DNA of 64,000 bases from Norana najaformis (GCA_964023275.1 OZ029920.1:2202572-2266571), one strand, 5' to 3'; positions 11,345-22,560 are shown, counted from the stretch's first letter. Notes: generated from the letters alone by a model not told the origin. Made by a program: numbers and translations.

Positions 11345-11802
11345 GCTCTAGTAAATTCTGCTTCAACAGATTCTGATAGGGTCTCCGTGGAACTCTTGAG
11401 AGTGAAGATCATTGCTCGATAACCTTCGCTATTTGACTAATAATCTTCGTCCCCACCTTCGCACTTTAGACTCTTGGAATTCGTCCAGTTGTAACTCCGT
11501 CACTGCATTCATTCGAGTGATGCCAGTTCAAAGCCTGGATGATCTCATCTAAAATCTCGTCTCTTCCTGGACCCATTTCTTCCATAGGTTGTTTCTGTGT
11601 CTTCTCGGATTCCTTTCTTGGTTTTTTGACCCGACTCACACGGAAAGTTGGCTTTGCATGACGATTTTGCTTAGGAGCGACCATCGACTGATGACTTGAG
11701 CATTATCACAGTGACGCTATAGAAGTTCTCAAATAATTAATGTGAAGAGGGCGACGCTTATCTTCTTCGCTAAGACACAGAATCGTTAAACAGAAACTGC
11801 AC
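11345..11802 (-). repeat. Rep-B, reverse copy
   Basis: Reverse complement of the 390-820 block, with the same landmarks (GCATTCATTCGAGTGATGCC, TTGTTTCTGTGTCTTCTCGG, GCGACCATCGACTGATG, GACACAGAATCGTTAAAC). A 72-codon minus-strand frame crosses it and is not conserved in other copies. Confidence 0.65.
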
Positions 11803-11864
11803 TCAACTGCCAATATGTATTCCTATAGTCATGTTTTCTACGTAAGTGGAGGTCGACGTCAACA

Positions 11865-11992
11865 GTGCTGGCAGCCATAAGATGTCGGAAAGCACTAAAT
11901 AATACTAAAATATCAACTGAATTATACTCTCTTTAGACACCTCTATATCGCTTTCTACAACCTTATATTATGCTCATTTTCGTTCACTTGCC
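11865..11992 (-). repeat. F/H module, reverse copy
   Basis: Order on the plus strand: GGCAGCCATAAGATGTCGG, then about 35 bp later TTTAGACACCTCTATATCGC, then TATATTATGCTCATTTTCG. It abuts the Rep-B copy to its left. Confidence 0.6.
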
Positions 11993-12950
11993 AATCCCCT
12001 GTAGATTCGAATACTAACATAATGTGACCTAATATCACTAAATGCTCGGTCGAGTGAAGAATAAATGGAAATAATGGTTTAAAGTTTTCATGTCTATTCA
12101 GCTTCTAAAAACCAGTTTACATTACAGTACAACATAAAGTAAATTAGAAAAACATTTGAATTTTTATATAAACTCTTGTATCGTCTTCTAAACGAATGAG
12201 TCGGATTGTGTCGTGTCAGAATTTAAAGCTGGTTCGAGTCGAGTTATCTCCAGTATGTGATGAGTCGGTTCCTTTAAGAATGACCCACCGAGAACTCTGT
12301 GCGACCCTGGCTGAGATTTGAGTCAGTGACCTTTCTGCTGATAGTCGATCTCGCTCACCAATACACAATATGCACGTATATGCGATCTAAGAGGAAATGG
12401 CGTCTGTGGTTCATGAGGAGATTGGCTCCGATGTCTCGAGCGAAAGATTATAGGTTGATTTATGACTGTGACGTTTGTCTAAGAGATTACGGACTGACAT
12501 TTATATTTAAATAACATCGCAGTACATGTCTCCTAAATACTGTAGGAATTTTAGTATCCAGTTGTCCAACTATGCTAAAGAGCCTAGGGAATTACGAAGA
12601 ACATAATATAATCAAAGAATAAAAACGCGTGCTGCTAGTGCCATCTAGGGAATCAAGCTTTCTTCTAGCAACTTCATAATTATTTATATGTTGTATTTGA
12701 AACCCGTCGAAAGATAAAGGGCCATAGACTGCGATTTGTAAATGCGGCATATTATGTTCTTTGGTTAACGACGAACAAACAAACATACAGCCAGAGCATT
12801 TGGCCTTTAACTGTTATTGTACTGATATCCGTAACCGATGATAATCGTAATCGTAATCGTTTGCTGTTAAATTCTTCATTGACATCATCTAAATTATTAC
12901 TTTGATTTTGGCTGGCTTTGTATTACCACATCTTCAATTCCTCTTTAATT
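11993..12950. other. Intergenic sequence, nothing recognised
   Basis: A lone (ATTACG)-type tail repeat on the minus strand at about 12841-12862 (ATAATCGTAATCGTAATCG) could be the relic of a LINE family-1 insertion, but no element body is next to it. Short frames (12299-12514, 12592-12786) have no recognisable content. Confidence 0.4.
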
Positions 12951-12964
12951 GGACTGACACTACA

Positions 12965-13175
12965 GTGATTGAACGAAAATGATGGATATATAACTTAAAT
13001 TACACCGAATTAAAGGTGTCTAAAGGCTTATAGGAAATTATTGTTGTATCGAGTGTTTAACAAATGATTTAAAACGAAATCTTGTGACTAATCGGCAGAT
13101 TGACTTTCCGCGAGTCTCATATAAATTAAAGTCGAATTCAACGGTTCCGACAGCCACAAGATGTCGTTAAACAAT
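12965..13175 (+). repeat. F/H module, forward, with an adjacent reverse H block
   Basis: GTGATTGAACGAAAATGATG, TATATAAC, GAATTAAAGGTGTCTAAAGG and GTGTTTAACAAATGA follow in canonical order. At 13147-13170 a reverse H block (CAGCCACAAGATGTCGTTAA) begins another partial copy. Confidence 0.55.
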
Positions 13176-13950
13176 AAAAACTAAATAACTGACCCAAAAA
13201 CCTGGTTTTTGCGGCGTTGATTTTAAATAGCGCCGGCGAATATTACACGCTGGTCTTCCTAACGTAGATTTGGTCGTTGTATTCTGAATATTACTAAAAC
13301 TAATATCCCCTTTTAGTCAACATTATATATTCTTCCTTTTACATGGAGACTGAATTGTTTACGTATTTTGCGAATTTCAATTTCTTAACCCGATTATATG
13401 AGTCTTCGCATCCGAGTCTGGCCGACCCTTACATCTGGGTGGATGCGGCTGATGCTACGAGAGGCAGAAGAAGCCAGAATCAACCTCAGTCTAACAACAA
13501 GATCGCCATCTCTGATTAGAGGAGTGGCCTCCTACTATTGAATACCATCGAATCTGACATTTAGCATCAGTTCCAGTCCGTAACGCATCAGTTTCTGTCA
13601 GTAGAGGATGAACACAGTATGGACCATAGTTCAGGCCATCGGGTAGCTTTGCAGCCACAAAGCATGATCGTCGTTATAGAGGCAATGCACTTTAGGCCTT
13701 AGATCTGTCAGATCTTGTATCATTTGCTGAAGTACATCTGCCTGATTTTTAAGGGTGTTGTCCACTTTGAAATGTCCAATACAATTCAATATAAATTCCA
13801 ACATAACATTGCTCAAATGCGTTGGCTAATGAAGAACAAAATCGAATTCTAATGGCACTGAAACAAATAAAACATCAGGTTACATTTAAATTGTATATTA
13901 ACTTACGGATTAAGTTTTAATACGGAGTCTCTGAGTTTGAAGTTATCGAT
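13176..13950. other. Intergenic sequence, nothing recognised
   Basis: No frame, RNA gene or shared repeat identified. The short minus-strand frames at 13631-13816 and 13903-14094 are partly Rep-B sequence or unconserved. Confidence 0.35.
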
Positions 13951-13954
13951 CAAC

Positions 13955-14412
13955 ACAGTCAGTGAATTCTGCTTCGAAAGATAATCGTAGGATCTCTGTT
14001 GATTTCTGAAAACGAAGATCCTCTCTCGATAACCTTCGCTATTCGACAACAGACCTTCGTCCAGACCTACACTCGTTAAACTCGTGGAATCCATCCAGTT
14101 GTAACTCAGTCACCGTCTTTATTCGGGTGGCACCAGTTCGAAGCCCGGTATATTTCGACTAAAAACTTATCTCTCCCTGAACTTATTTCCTTGTACGCTG
14201 TTTCTGCGTCTTCCGGGATTCCTTGTTTGGTATTTCCAACCAAGACTCACCCTGGAAGTTGGCTTGCACACGATTTTCCTTAGCAGTCACCATCGACTGA
14301 TGCCTTGAACAATGAACATCATCACAGTGGCGCTACTGAAGTTCTCAGATTATTATTATGAAAGGGTAACGCTTGTCATCGTCGCTATGACACAGCGTCG
14401 TTAAACGGAAAT
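13955..14412 (-). repeat. Rep-B, second reverse copy
   Basis: Contains AATTCTGCTTCGAAAG, AACCTTCGCTATTCGACAAC, GGTGGCACCAGTTCGAAGCC, GTTTCTGCGTCTTC, CACCATCGACTGATGCC and GACACAGCGTCGTTAAAC in the same order as 11345-11802. The CAGTTCGAAGCCC block resembles a pol III B box and is the part shared with SINE-A. Confidence 0.65.
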
Positions 14413-14431
14413 CAAATACAATGCTTTCTAG

Positions 14432-14765
14432 GTGAGGTCGATGTCAACACCCCTGGCAGTCACAAGATGTCGTTAAGCATTAAATAATATTAAAATATCG
14501 ACTTCATTTTGGTCTATTTGGACACCTTTAAATCGTTTTCTCCAGCCCTATATGAAGATCATTCTCCTAAAATTCTGAAATTCTCTAATATTTCCTAGGG
14601 TAATTAAATCTAAAGTAGAGGAATGTCTAATGGTCAGTTGCTCTTACAGCCAGAAATCGTCATAAAAAACCGAAAAACTTAAAATTGCTAACAGTCCTAA
14701 CTTCCGTTTAGGCACCTTTAAATGGTGTTCTCCGGTGTTTTACATTCCTCAGTTTCGCTCAACTT
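14432..14765 (-). repeat. F/H modules, reverse, two partial copies
   Basis: The first has GGCAGTCACAAGATGTCGTT (14454-14473) and GGACACCTTTAAATCG (14520-14535) followed by a CTATATGAAGATCATT segment. A second core, TAGGCACCTTTAAATGG, lies at about 14710-14726. Confidence 0.55.
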
Positions 14766-15385
14766 ATAATAGACCTCACAGAAAGGTGTCGAAACTGTTT
14801 TCAAAATAAATGCAATGTACGTGGTTTTAAACGCCAACCGTGTGGCCTCGACCCTCTTTATTTTTCACTAGAGAGTAAGTGTCTGATGGAGACGATACGA
14901 GATGCCGCAAGTCATAAATTGCAGCTCAGATTTAAGCAAAATTACGCAAGAGCTCATCCCAATACACAGGAAACTCATTTTCAGAAAAAGCTGATAGAGT
15001 GTATCAGTACAGTTAGATGGCACGTTTTAAGTACCTAACAGAAGCACTGCGCGCAGTACTATCTTACGATGAAAGAAATTATACTTTTTTCACAGACATC
15101 TTTACAGATTAATACACATGTTACAAAAACAAAAGGTATTGGTGAGATAAAGTTTTTATCTTTGGCGCTGGTAGTCGTAATTAGTAGTAATTAGTCTTTT
15201 AACTCTGGATGCCACTAAAAAGGTTGTTTTCAAAATAATTAAAGCGCTTCTTCGACTTCCTAATATTACATTCCTGATATATTCCTAAGCTCAATTCAAC
15301 TCGATGATCAAAGATCATCTATAGGCCAGGAAAAAATAGAAACCCCAGGAAATACGAGCTGATAACATCATGACAAACAAACCCT
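14766..15385. other. Intergenic sequence, nothing recognised
   Basis: No coding frame or family landmark was found. Confidence 0.35.
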
Positions 15386-15389
15386 TACC

Positions 15390-16081
15390 TTTAAGCAACA
15401 TGTTTCTGCTGTATACAAAACCGCTTTTTTCCATCTTAGAGCCTTAAGACATATTCGTTCGGTTCTCACTGATGATATGGCAGCTGCGATCGCCGTTGCT
15501 CTTGTCCAATCTAGACTTGACTATGCCAATTCTATCCTTTTCCATACCCCGGCTTATGATTTCAGAAAATTACAGCGGGTACAGAACTTGGCAGCACGCC
15601 TTGTCCATACTAACTGCAACCTTTCATCTGCTGGCATTCTCTCACAACTTCACTAGCGCCCAGTTTCAAGACGCATTGATTTTAAAATAGCTATAATCAC
15701 CTACCAACTTCTCCATACCCAGCAAACTACCTATCTCCGATCTTTAATTGATTTTCATGTTCCTGTTCGTAACACACGATCTAGTGACCCTCTGAAGTTG
15801 CGACAACCTTATTTGGGCAAAGTTATTGGGGAACGTGCTTTCTGTTCGGCCTCGTCTGTGATTTGGAACAACATTCCTTTCTCTATCCGATCCGCTGTAT
15901 CAGTCTCATGCCTCAAGCGGCAACTTAAAACTTTCTATTTTGCCAACTCACCTATCACCTAGTTTTCCCTCTTTTGCTACTGCCTCACCCGCTGAGCGAC
16001 TGACCGTGCCTCTGATTCAAATTATTTTTGATGTCTGGCACGTTAATCTCTTAATATTCATTCATTCATTCATTCATTCAT
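15390..16081 (+). mobile_element. CR1/L2-like LINE family 2, degraded 3' end with (ATTC)n tail
   Basis: Conceptual translation gives LRHIRSVLTDDMA, SRLDYANSILF, LQRVQNLAARLVH, a stop, RRIDFKIAIITYQLL, NTRSSDPLKLRQP, WNNIPFSIRSA and LKRQLKTFYF. This is the canonical ORF2 carboxy-terminal order of CR1/L2-type non-LTR retrotransposons. At least one in-frame stop is present, so it is inactive. The element ends in ATTC repeats (16058-16081), typical of 3' tails copied during target-primed reverse transcription. The sequence differs from family 1. Confidence 0.75.
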
Positions 16082-16164
16082 GCATCTGATGTAAGATAAG
16101 TTACGGAAGATGTAATCGACTCTGTTGGCGGTGTACGATATACTAGAGGTACTACGGATGCTAG

Positions 16165-16220
16165 GTTGCGTTAGACACCTTTAAATCGCATTCCAGATAA
16201 ATATATATTTTTCATTTTCG
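16165..16220 (-). repeat. F core, reverse copy, next to a piggyBac-like element
   Basis: GTTAGACACCTTTAAATCGC followed by AAATATATATTTTTCATTTTCG. The TTAA at 16223 lies just beyond it, so the piggyBac-like element sits at or in this module. Confidence 0.55.
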
Positions 16221-16222
16221 AA

Positions 16223-16944
16223 TTAACCCTTTACCCGTTTATTAAAAATTTTCAGGTTCCGCCCACAGCGTTTATTTAATTTTGCATAAACATGGTGTTT
16301 TCAGGTGTAAACATTGCTGACTGTTTTAACTGGAAAAAAATAAAATGCAAAATGTTTTATTGTTATTATTTGTTTATGACATAATTTGTCTCTGGTCACA
16401 ATGCATAAGAAATGTACCTGAAAATAAGTATAAGAAAATAAGTATAAGAATTTTTTCTTTGTGTGATACACCTCAACCCATGGAACTACGCAAAGTGAAA
16501 CATCACAATCAGGTTCTGACTCTTGAGTGTCTTCCTCTGCCTCCGAAAAACAATTATCGGATAAATCATCCAAATCCTCTAGTTACGATAAATTCGATTC
16601 ACCAGATGAATCTTCAGCTAAAACCTGCTCTGCAATGAGGCTGACATCATGCGTACGAAAGTTATGTTTCATAGAAGAATTTGACGTTTTTAGGATATGT
16701 TTACAGAGAACCGAAACTATATTTTGCAACTGAAAATACCAATACTAAAAATAGAATGACGCCATTTGTTTCCATAGACGATCTAAATAATAGAGCAATC
16801 CAATAGTAATAATAAAAGCGAGATATTTCGGGGTAAACTGTAGCAGTAAGGTTAGGACTATGATCCGCGAGTTAACTCGGGGTAAACGCTGTGGACTGGA
16901 TTACCGCCGGCGAGTATACTCGGGGCAAACGGGTAATGGGTTAA
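16223..16944 (-). mobile_element. piggyBac-like element, internally deleted (non-autonomous)
   Basis: Both ends are TTAA, the target duplicated by piggyBac transposases. The termini are inverted: TTAACCCTTTACCCGTTT at the left and, read from the other strand, TTAACCCATTACCCGTTT at the right. Subterminal repeats near the right end share CTCGGGGTAAACG and CTCGGGGCAAACG. On the minus strand at about 16470-16640, VLAEDSSGESN, a stop, DDLSDNCFSEAEEDT resembles the acidic amino-terminal region of piggyBac-type transposases. No catalytic DDE domain remains. The 722-bp element needs a transposase supplied elsewhere. Confidence 0.7.
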
Positions 16945-17044
16945 AGCTGTTCGACAACTGTTTCCGTTGTGTCAGAAAATTTTATGCTGAAGATCAAGAC
17001 AGCCGTACGATGTCACTAGAGTCTGTGAATCGGTCGCAAATTGT

Positions 17045-17460
17045 ATGTTTCTTGGTGGGGTGGGTGACTCCAATACAGTTCTATGCCCTGAGCCAACCAC
17101 ATTACTGCCCATTCAACTTTCGGTATAGGTCATGACCATTCCGCAGCAGATCTGCACCACAGTATCCTTTCAGTGAAGATTCCGCTTTCTTAAAGGAGGC
17201 AACGCTGCAAAGCGATTTGACTCAGCCTCTTCCACGGTCGCCGGATGGGGAACGTTCTAACTAGGATTCGTTCCTTTCCGGCAAAATCGTTCCCTTTCTT
17301 CGTGCTTGCTTCACTGCGGGCTTTACCTTCACCCCGACTCTTCATCTCGTAGGTCTTGAACTACCGCCATTAATCTTAGGCAAGAATAGTTCTCTACGTT
17401 CATGGGAAAAAGGAAGCCTTATGAAGTCAGAGCGTCTTTTGTGCAGGGATCATTTAGGCC
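17045..17460 (-). repeat. Rep-C, reverse copy
   Basis: Matches the reverse copy at 30765-31140 and, on the other strand, forward copies at 54774 and 59130 (GGGTGACTCCAATACAGTTC, CCACGGTCGCCGGATGGGGAA, TTCATCTCGTAGGTCTTG, CTACCGCCATTAATCT). No conserved frame. Confidence 0.6.
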
Positions 17461-17529
17461 ACATAAGTTGATAATGTACACGCAACACGGGGCAGGCTGA
17501 GAATAACTTATATGGCACTGTTACACTAG

Positions 17530-18010
17530 TATTCGTTATGTCCATTTTTCAACAACTGCTTTTGGCAGCCAAGGCCGTTCTCGTCGACCGTACCTAACAC
17601 TGACGATCATCACAGAATGTAACCAGTGATGTGCGCGCTTGCGTGTGTGTCTTTGAATCGGTGCATTGAGCAGCCGTAATGTCCAGTTCTTAACAACTGC
17701 TTATGTCCGACAGGGCCGTTCTCGTCAACGTTGACGACCATCTTACCAGTGAAGTTTGTCTGTGTGTGTGAAATTAATGCTTAACGAGGCCGTGTTGTTT
17801 GAAGATGATTAGCGTCGATCTGCTCCATTTTTCCAGGCCTCGGACTGAGAGACAGAGAGAGAAAAGAAAGACAGACAGACAGACATATAGATAGACAGAC
17901 AGAGAGAGCAGCACGTTTTAAAGGTATCAAATACAACTGAATATTTTGTAGGATTATTGAATATTTAATGACATCTTGTGTCCGTTAACGTCGATTTTAC
18001 ACCAAAGAAA
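17530..18010 (+). repeat. H-block copies and a GACA/GAGA simple repeat
   Basis: Two diverged H blocks lie at about 17545-17595 and 17680-17745 (CAACAACTGCTT, GGCCGTTCTCGTC). A purine-rich GAGA/GACA run occupies 17842-17912. An H block (TTTAATGACATCTTGTGTCC) is at 17963-17985. Confidence 0.45.
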
Positions 18011-18062
18011 GCTCTTCTTCAATTTGTGATTGCCTGACTGTTCCTTGGTTTAAGTAGTCGTT

Positions 18063-18168
18063 CCAATGTTTAACGACATCTAATGACGTCAAAGGCTGTT
18101 GACGTCGCCCTCCTCCTTTATCCAGGCTTGGGACTGGCACTGCCCCAAATCAAGGCAGTGGCGGAGTT
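18063..18168 (+). repeat. SINE-A, forward copy
   Basis: Runs from TTTAACGACATCTAATGACG through GTTGACGTCGCCCTCCTCC, TATCCAGGCTTGGGACTGGC to AGGCAGTGGCGGAGTT. This is the reverse complement of the copy at 20601-20716, which has clear target-site duplications. Confidence 0.7.
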
Positions 18169-18189
18169 TTATTATCACCAACGTCGTGG

Positions 18190-18790
18190 TAATTGAGTAG
18201 CGATCGAGAAAGCGAACTAAGGGTGTGGTTCAATTTTAATTTATCTCACGACCTAACGCGTACGAGTTATATATAATATGATAGCAAGTGATTGAAATGT
18301 GTGTAAACCGATGCTGATATTTTAAAAATATATCATATTTAATATTTTATAATTTTTATAGACATTTTTTGACATTTTTATATTAGAAATTATTCGTTGT
18401 TTTTGTGTTTGTTGTGCGCGCGTAGTTGCTGGTTAACGACGTTCCTAACTGATCGTCTCACCGAATTGATTAATTAAACGAAATGAAGTGTAAATAGCGA
18501 CAAAGAGAGCGAATAAAAGGTGTGAGACTATTTTAATGAATCAGGCGACCGAACGCTTACGAGACATATATTATGTCGAGAAAAGTAATTGAAGGATGTG
18601 CGAATAGAGGCTTTATTTTTTACATTTTATATTTATATTATATGCAAAGTAATTTGTGGTGACTTTTGGTTTATTGTAATAGTTTCCAATCTTTAACAAC
18701 ATCTTGCATCAAAGGCATTTGAGGCCGCCTTCTTCCTTTATCCAGGCTTCACACTGCCACAACCCGGCTAAAGTTACTGGCTGATGAAAA
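18190..18790 (+). repeat. F-variant modules and SINE-A relic
   Basis: Two F variants have the core AAAGGTGTGAGAC.ATTTTAAT in place of AAAGGTGTCTAAGC (18200-18235 and 18510-18545). The same variant recurs at 39805 and 48590. A diverged SINE-A (ACAACATCTTGCATCAAAGG, CCTTTATCCAGGCTTCACAC) is at 18690-18780. Confidence 0.5.
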
Positions 18791-18807
18791 CTGTGGAATA
18801 TATAAAG

Positions 18808-19110
18808 TCGTGATAAGCGATTTGAAGGTGTCTTAGCGTAGCCTAATATTATTATTGCTAGTATTTAGTGCTTAACGACATCTTTTGGCTGTCCATGCCA
18901 TTGACACTCTGAGCTTACCAATCGCTGCAAGGAAAGTTTTAAATAACATGTGTGTTTATAGCTTGCACATTCAGAGAAAATGTGATTATAAAACAAGCGA
19001 TTTAGCGATTTATATGCGTCTAAGCTCATCGCCTAATGTCATTTGTAGAATTAAGTGTCAAACGACATCTAGTGGCTCCCGGGGTCGTTGAACTCGACCT
19101 TATTTTACCT
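18808..19110 (+). repeat. F/H modules, forward, two copies
   Basis: AAGCGATTTGAAGGTGTCTT, CCTAATATTATTATT and GCTTAACGACATCTTTTGGC are in order at 18817-18895. A second diverged copy (ATGCGTCTAAGCTC, AAACGACATCTAGTGGC) follows at 19010-19090. Confidence 0.6.
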
Positions 19111-19855
19111 TCTTAAACCTGTCTTTGTAGCTAAATAAGGTACTAGTTCAGAATACGTTTTTGATCCATCGGTCTTTCTGTTGGTCTGCGTTTACGGACT
19201 AAGAGATCGTTGAAAGAAGGAAATATCTAAGGGAGGGGGAATCCGGGTGAGGGTGTAACTCGATGAAAAGGGAAGATTAGAGCAACCGAGAGTACTCGAG
19301 TCCAAAAGTTCGAGTAGTGTTTTGATACTCGAGTACATTTATATTAGTCTTACAAGAGGAAGGAAGGAAGCAAGGCAGGCAGAAAGGAAGCAAGGAATGA
19401 AGGAATTAAGCAAGTAAGTAGGAATTAGGCTTCAAACAACAAAGATCATCAGAAATTCAGGAGAAATAATGTGCCACCATAGTATCTACGATGACTTTGT
19501 TAGCAACACTGGTGCGTGAAGGCGCATCTGTACGTCAGAATGCCGGTTCGCATACCGATAGTGACAATATTTGCAGATATTTTGATCTCGGGTTAGTACG
19601 ATTCCTACACGCGGACTTAAAATGGCGGGCACCCATTCAAACGAGCAGCTGGGGTGAAGAATCTCACCCGATAAATTCATTGAAAAATGAGCAGGGTCTA
19701 GGCCATATGGTCACTATATAAGACCGAGTAATTTGCATTTATATTTGCTCGTCAGAAGAGTGAGCCATTCCACTTTTTAAACCCGTTCCAACTCTTGATG
19801 ACACGTCGACCTTAAGTTACATATAGTAACTGAAATTGCATGGAAATTACTGAAG
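19111..19855. other. Intergenic sequence with a GGAA-type simple repeat
   Basis: A degenerate GGAA/GCAA repeat lies at 19358-19412. Opposing frames at 19486-19680 (-) and 19491-19721 (+) overlap and show no recognisable domain. Nothing else seen. Confidence 0.35.
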
Positions 19856-19861
19856 TAACAT

Positions 19862-20225
19862 ATGCAAATTAACCACATTAAAGGTGTCTAATCAGATCCC
19901 AGCATTATTAGTTTTATAAGAGTAATCGGTGTTTAATGACATCTTCTGGATGTCAGAAACATTAATGTTGATCTTCGTTTAACTTTCATTTAATTACCGT
20001 GAGAAACATTTCCGAATTTCAGAGTTTTAATACTCATATTAAAATTTGTTAAATAATAACACTGGGAGATAGACGACATCTTGTGACTGGCAAGACTGCT
20101 ATCGCCAATCCAACATAACGTACATGAAGCCCGTACATGAGTGAAACTATCCATTAAGCGAAATTGAGAATTACATAACTTCTGTAAAGGCGATTTAAAG
20201 GTGTCTAAGCATCGCTAAATGATAT
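19862..20225 (+). repeat. F/H modules, forward
   Basis: CATTAAAGGTGTCTAATCAG (19878-19897) with GTGTTTAATGACATCTTCTG (19930-19949), then GACGACATCTTGTGACTGG (20072-20090) and GCGATTTAAAGGTGTCTAAG (20190-20209). Confidence 0.6.
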
Positions 20226-20600
20226 TAGGATAGCATTGAAAATTTCTTTTTTCTCTTTGAGCAGATCTTACTCACAGGCCAAACACAATCAAGAGGCAGA
20301 AACGTATATGAAGTGCAAGCTATGTCAACTTTATATCCTCTGCGTATGAGGGCTGGTGGATTGCTACTTCCTCGCCTTCCCACTGTCAGTGTACAGTTGG
20401 AGTACTTATTTTTAGACCATTTCGTTAAAGGGCGCAAGTGGGACAAAATTATCGAAATATCTGCTCTGGTGCGAGTCTGAATCCCAGACCTCTTGATTCG
20501 CTCGGTTTTTTTCAAATTATAAGTTTAAGGCAATGACTCGCGCAGCCGTAAGAAATCGATGAACAATAAATAATCCAATGTTCTTCTTAGACACCTTTAA

Positions 20601-20716
20601 CTCCGCCACTACCTCGTATCGGGGTAGAGCCAGCCCAAGCCTGGAAAAAGGAGGAAGGCGACGGCAACGGCAACGGCCTTTGATGCCATAAGCTGTCGTT
20701 AAACTGAGGAACTACA
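20601..20716 (-). mobile_element. SINE-A insertion with 14-bp target-site duplication
   Basis: The 116-bp insert starts CTCCGCCACTACC and ends GAGGAACTACA. It is flanked by exact copies of TTAGACACCTTTAA at 20587-20600 and 20717-20730. That flank is the reverse F core, so the element landed in an F module. Internal blocks are GGTAGAGCCAGCCCAAGCC and GAAGGCGACGGCAACGG, then ATGCCATAAGCTGTCGTTAA. Other copies read CCAGTTCGAAGCC at the B-box-like site (for example 14120-14150), hinting at pol III ancestry; no convincing A box was identified. Confidence 0.7.
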
Positions 20717-20859
20717 TTAGACACCTTTAAAACGTTGTTAGTTGATGCTATAAAGGGGACGTAAAGGGCAAAATAAAACGAGTTGTACAAGAGGGTTGCT
20801 TAGATTTCGAGGTTTATACGATTTAAAAAATCTGAAAAAGCTAAATAATTTCCAAATGA

Positions 20860-21570
20860 AGTTTTTGGTTTTTTTATCTTGGAAGAAATTAAAAAAGACA
20901 ATCGGGTTTTCTCTTTATTTTTTCGACTGAAAGATAAATATTAATAAATCAACACCCCGGCGGTTGGTATCTTTAAGCAGATCCTTCTCCACCAGCGTCC
21001 ATCGTATCAGTGAACTCAGAATTGAATATCATCTGCACCACCATTGTTCTACTTGCGTCGCCAGGGAATACAATAAAACCTAAAACACGATAATACCTAA
21101 AAAATAATTGTTTCGATTCAAAAGATAGCTTGTTTGCACTTTCTATTTAGCTTATTTAAGATACCTTTTATTCGTTTATTATAAACAAATAGAGTAATTA
21201 ATTAATTAAGTAAGTAATTAAATAATTCATTAATTCTTTCATTCATCCATTCGTTCGTTCGCTCGTTCGTTCGTTCACTCATTCATTCATTTATCGATAG
21301 CGGTCATTTCAGATTAAACTCAGTAGCGATATAATTATAACAGTAACCGTCTGATTTGGAGGATCGAACCCACGCGCTACGCATAAAAAGGTGAGCGCTC
21401 AACTAACGGCTACTGAAACTTTGGGGTCAGAAGTGCTTTCTTACCATAAAGGCAATTTTTTTGGGCCTAATTTGGGGTCTTCTTTGAGAGAAAGAAGAAA
21501 AGTTCGGTATTACATTGATATTTGGCTCTGTTTAAACACCTTAAAATCGCTTTAACCGACATTATATAGG
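20860..21570 (+). repeat. Rep-D dispersed repeat
   Basis: Collinear with 61890-62380: a TTTTTATCTTGGAAGAAATTA-type start, AGACAATCGGGTTTTCTC, TCTGCACCACCATTG and GTTTAAACACCTT near the end. Parts also match 60350-60520 and 61196-61330, which a piggyBac-like element has split. It contains an ATT/CGTT-rich simple stretch at 21190-21300. No coding frame. Confidence 0.55.
21340..21419 (-). mobile_element. tRNA-derived SINE head
   Basis: On the minus strand TAGCCGTTAGTTG (A-box-like) is followed 41 bp later by GGGTTCGATCC (B box), the usual spacing of pol III internal promoters. The intervening GAGCGCTCAC.CGTAGCGCG is tRNA-SINE-like. It is not a functional tRNA because no clean acceptor or cloverleaf could be drawn. 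A decayed sister lies at 60455-60510 in the same Rep-D context. Confidence 0.5.
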
Positions 21571-22435
21571 GCACCTCGTATGCTCTTATAGCGTTTGAAA
21601 ACTCTTAACCCTTGTGTAACGTAAGGCGAAGTCGCCGCTGACTCTGACAGGCACACGTTGTTAAATTAAAGAATGGATGTCATAGACTAACAAAATTAGG
21701 CTCCGCCTTAATGCCTTTAATTTTTTGCCACTGTTGTATGTCCTCGTCTTTATCGTTCAACTTCTGACGATATTTTCCACGATACTTAAGTTGTGATGTC
21801 GGTCGACCATGACGCCCTCTGGCGACCGTCAGATGTCGTTAAACACTCGATGAAACTAATCGCATTAGAGACTGAACATAAAAACTGTCCACTAAAAACT
21901 GGAGACTCAAACTGGAAACTAGTGGTACGTAGTAGCATACTGTATATATCGAAATGTAATGCCAAATGGCGCTACACAAATGCTTGATTGCATTACTGAG
22001 ACCAGATAGTCAACGAGCGTTTGTGAGTACTTAAGGACAGAGTACTTATTCTGTGCAAAACACTAATACCTCGTACAAAGATGGCACGGGTAATTGAGGC
22101 CACTCTGGTCGACGCATCGGGTGTACTTGAGGCGTTTAGACCGTGTAGTACTTGTAGGCAAATACTTTGCCAAAGCGATCACACTGATACCCCTCTTCAT
22201 CTAGTTACACACAATTATACAAATAGTGATAATGATATGTGTGTGTGTTTGTGTTTCGGCGAGGCTTTTGAAGCTTTAAACTCCAAACTCTGGGTTTTCA
22301 GGAAATCCATTGCCCTAGTCACTGACTGTTGGCTCAAATATAAATTTTAATGGATTTTGACACTTTCACGCCATAAATCAGTTTATATTTTAACCCCGAT
22401 AAATTTCTTAGGTAATGCAAGTTCAGGTCGACCTC
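21571..22435. other. Intergenic; one reverse H block
   Basis: A reverse H block (GCGACCGTCAGATGTCGTTAAA) is at about 21822-21843. The plus-strand frames at 21793-21987 and 22081-22350 have no recognisable domain; the second is Cys-rich but I see no ordered zinc-binding spacing. Confidence 0.35.
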
Positions 22436-22439
22436 AACG

Positions 22440-22560
22440 TCCCTGGCCGCCACAAGATGTCGTCAAATAGGGCAATACTTCAACTTTTTGGTTACGCTTA
22501 GACACCTTTATATCGATTCTTCCGCAGATATATAAATTTAAATTTGTTCAATCGTGTAAA
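22440..22560 (-). repeat. F/H module, reverse, complete order
   Basis: GGCCGCCACAAGATGTCGTC, GGTTACGCTTAGACACCTTT, then CAGATATATAAATTT and TTGTTCAATCG: the full F/H order read backwards. Confidence 0.65.

Noticed and set aside
21340-21419. Functional tRNA gene
   Set aside because: A and B boxes are well spaced, but the acceptor and D/T stems do not pair and a decayed relative sits in the same repeat context; SINE head preferred.
22081-22350. Cys-rich 89-codon frame as a small secreted peptide
   Set aside because: No hydrophobic signal sequence, no regular Cys pattern, no second copy.
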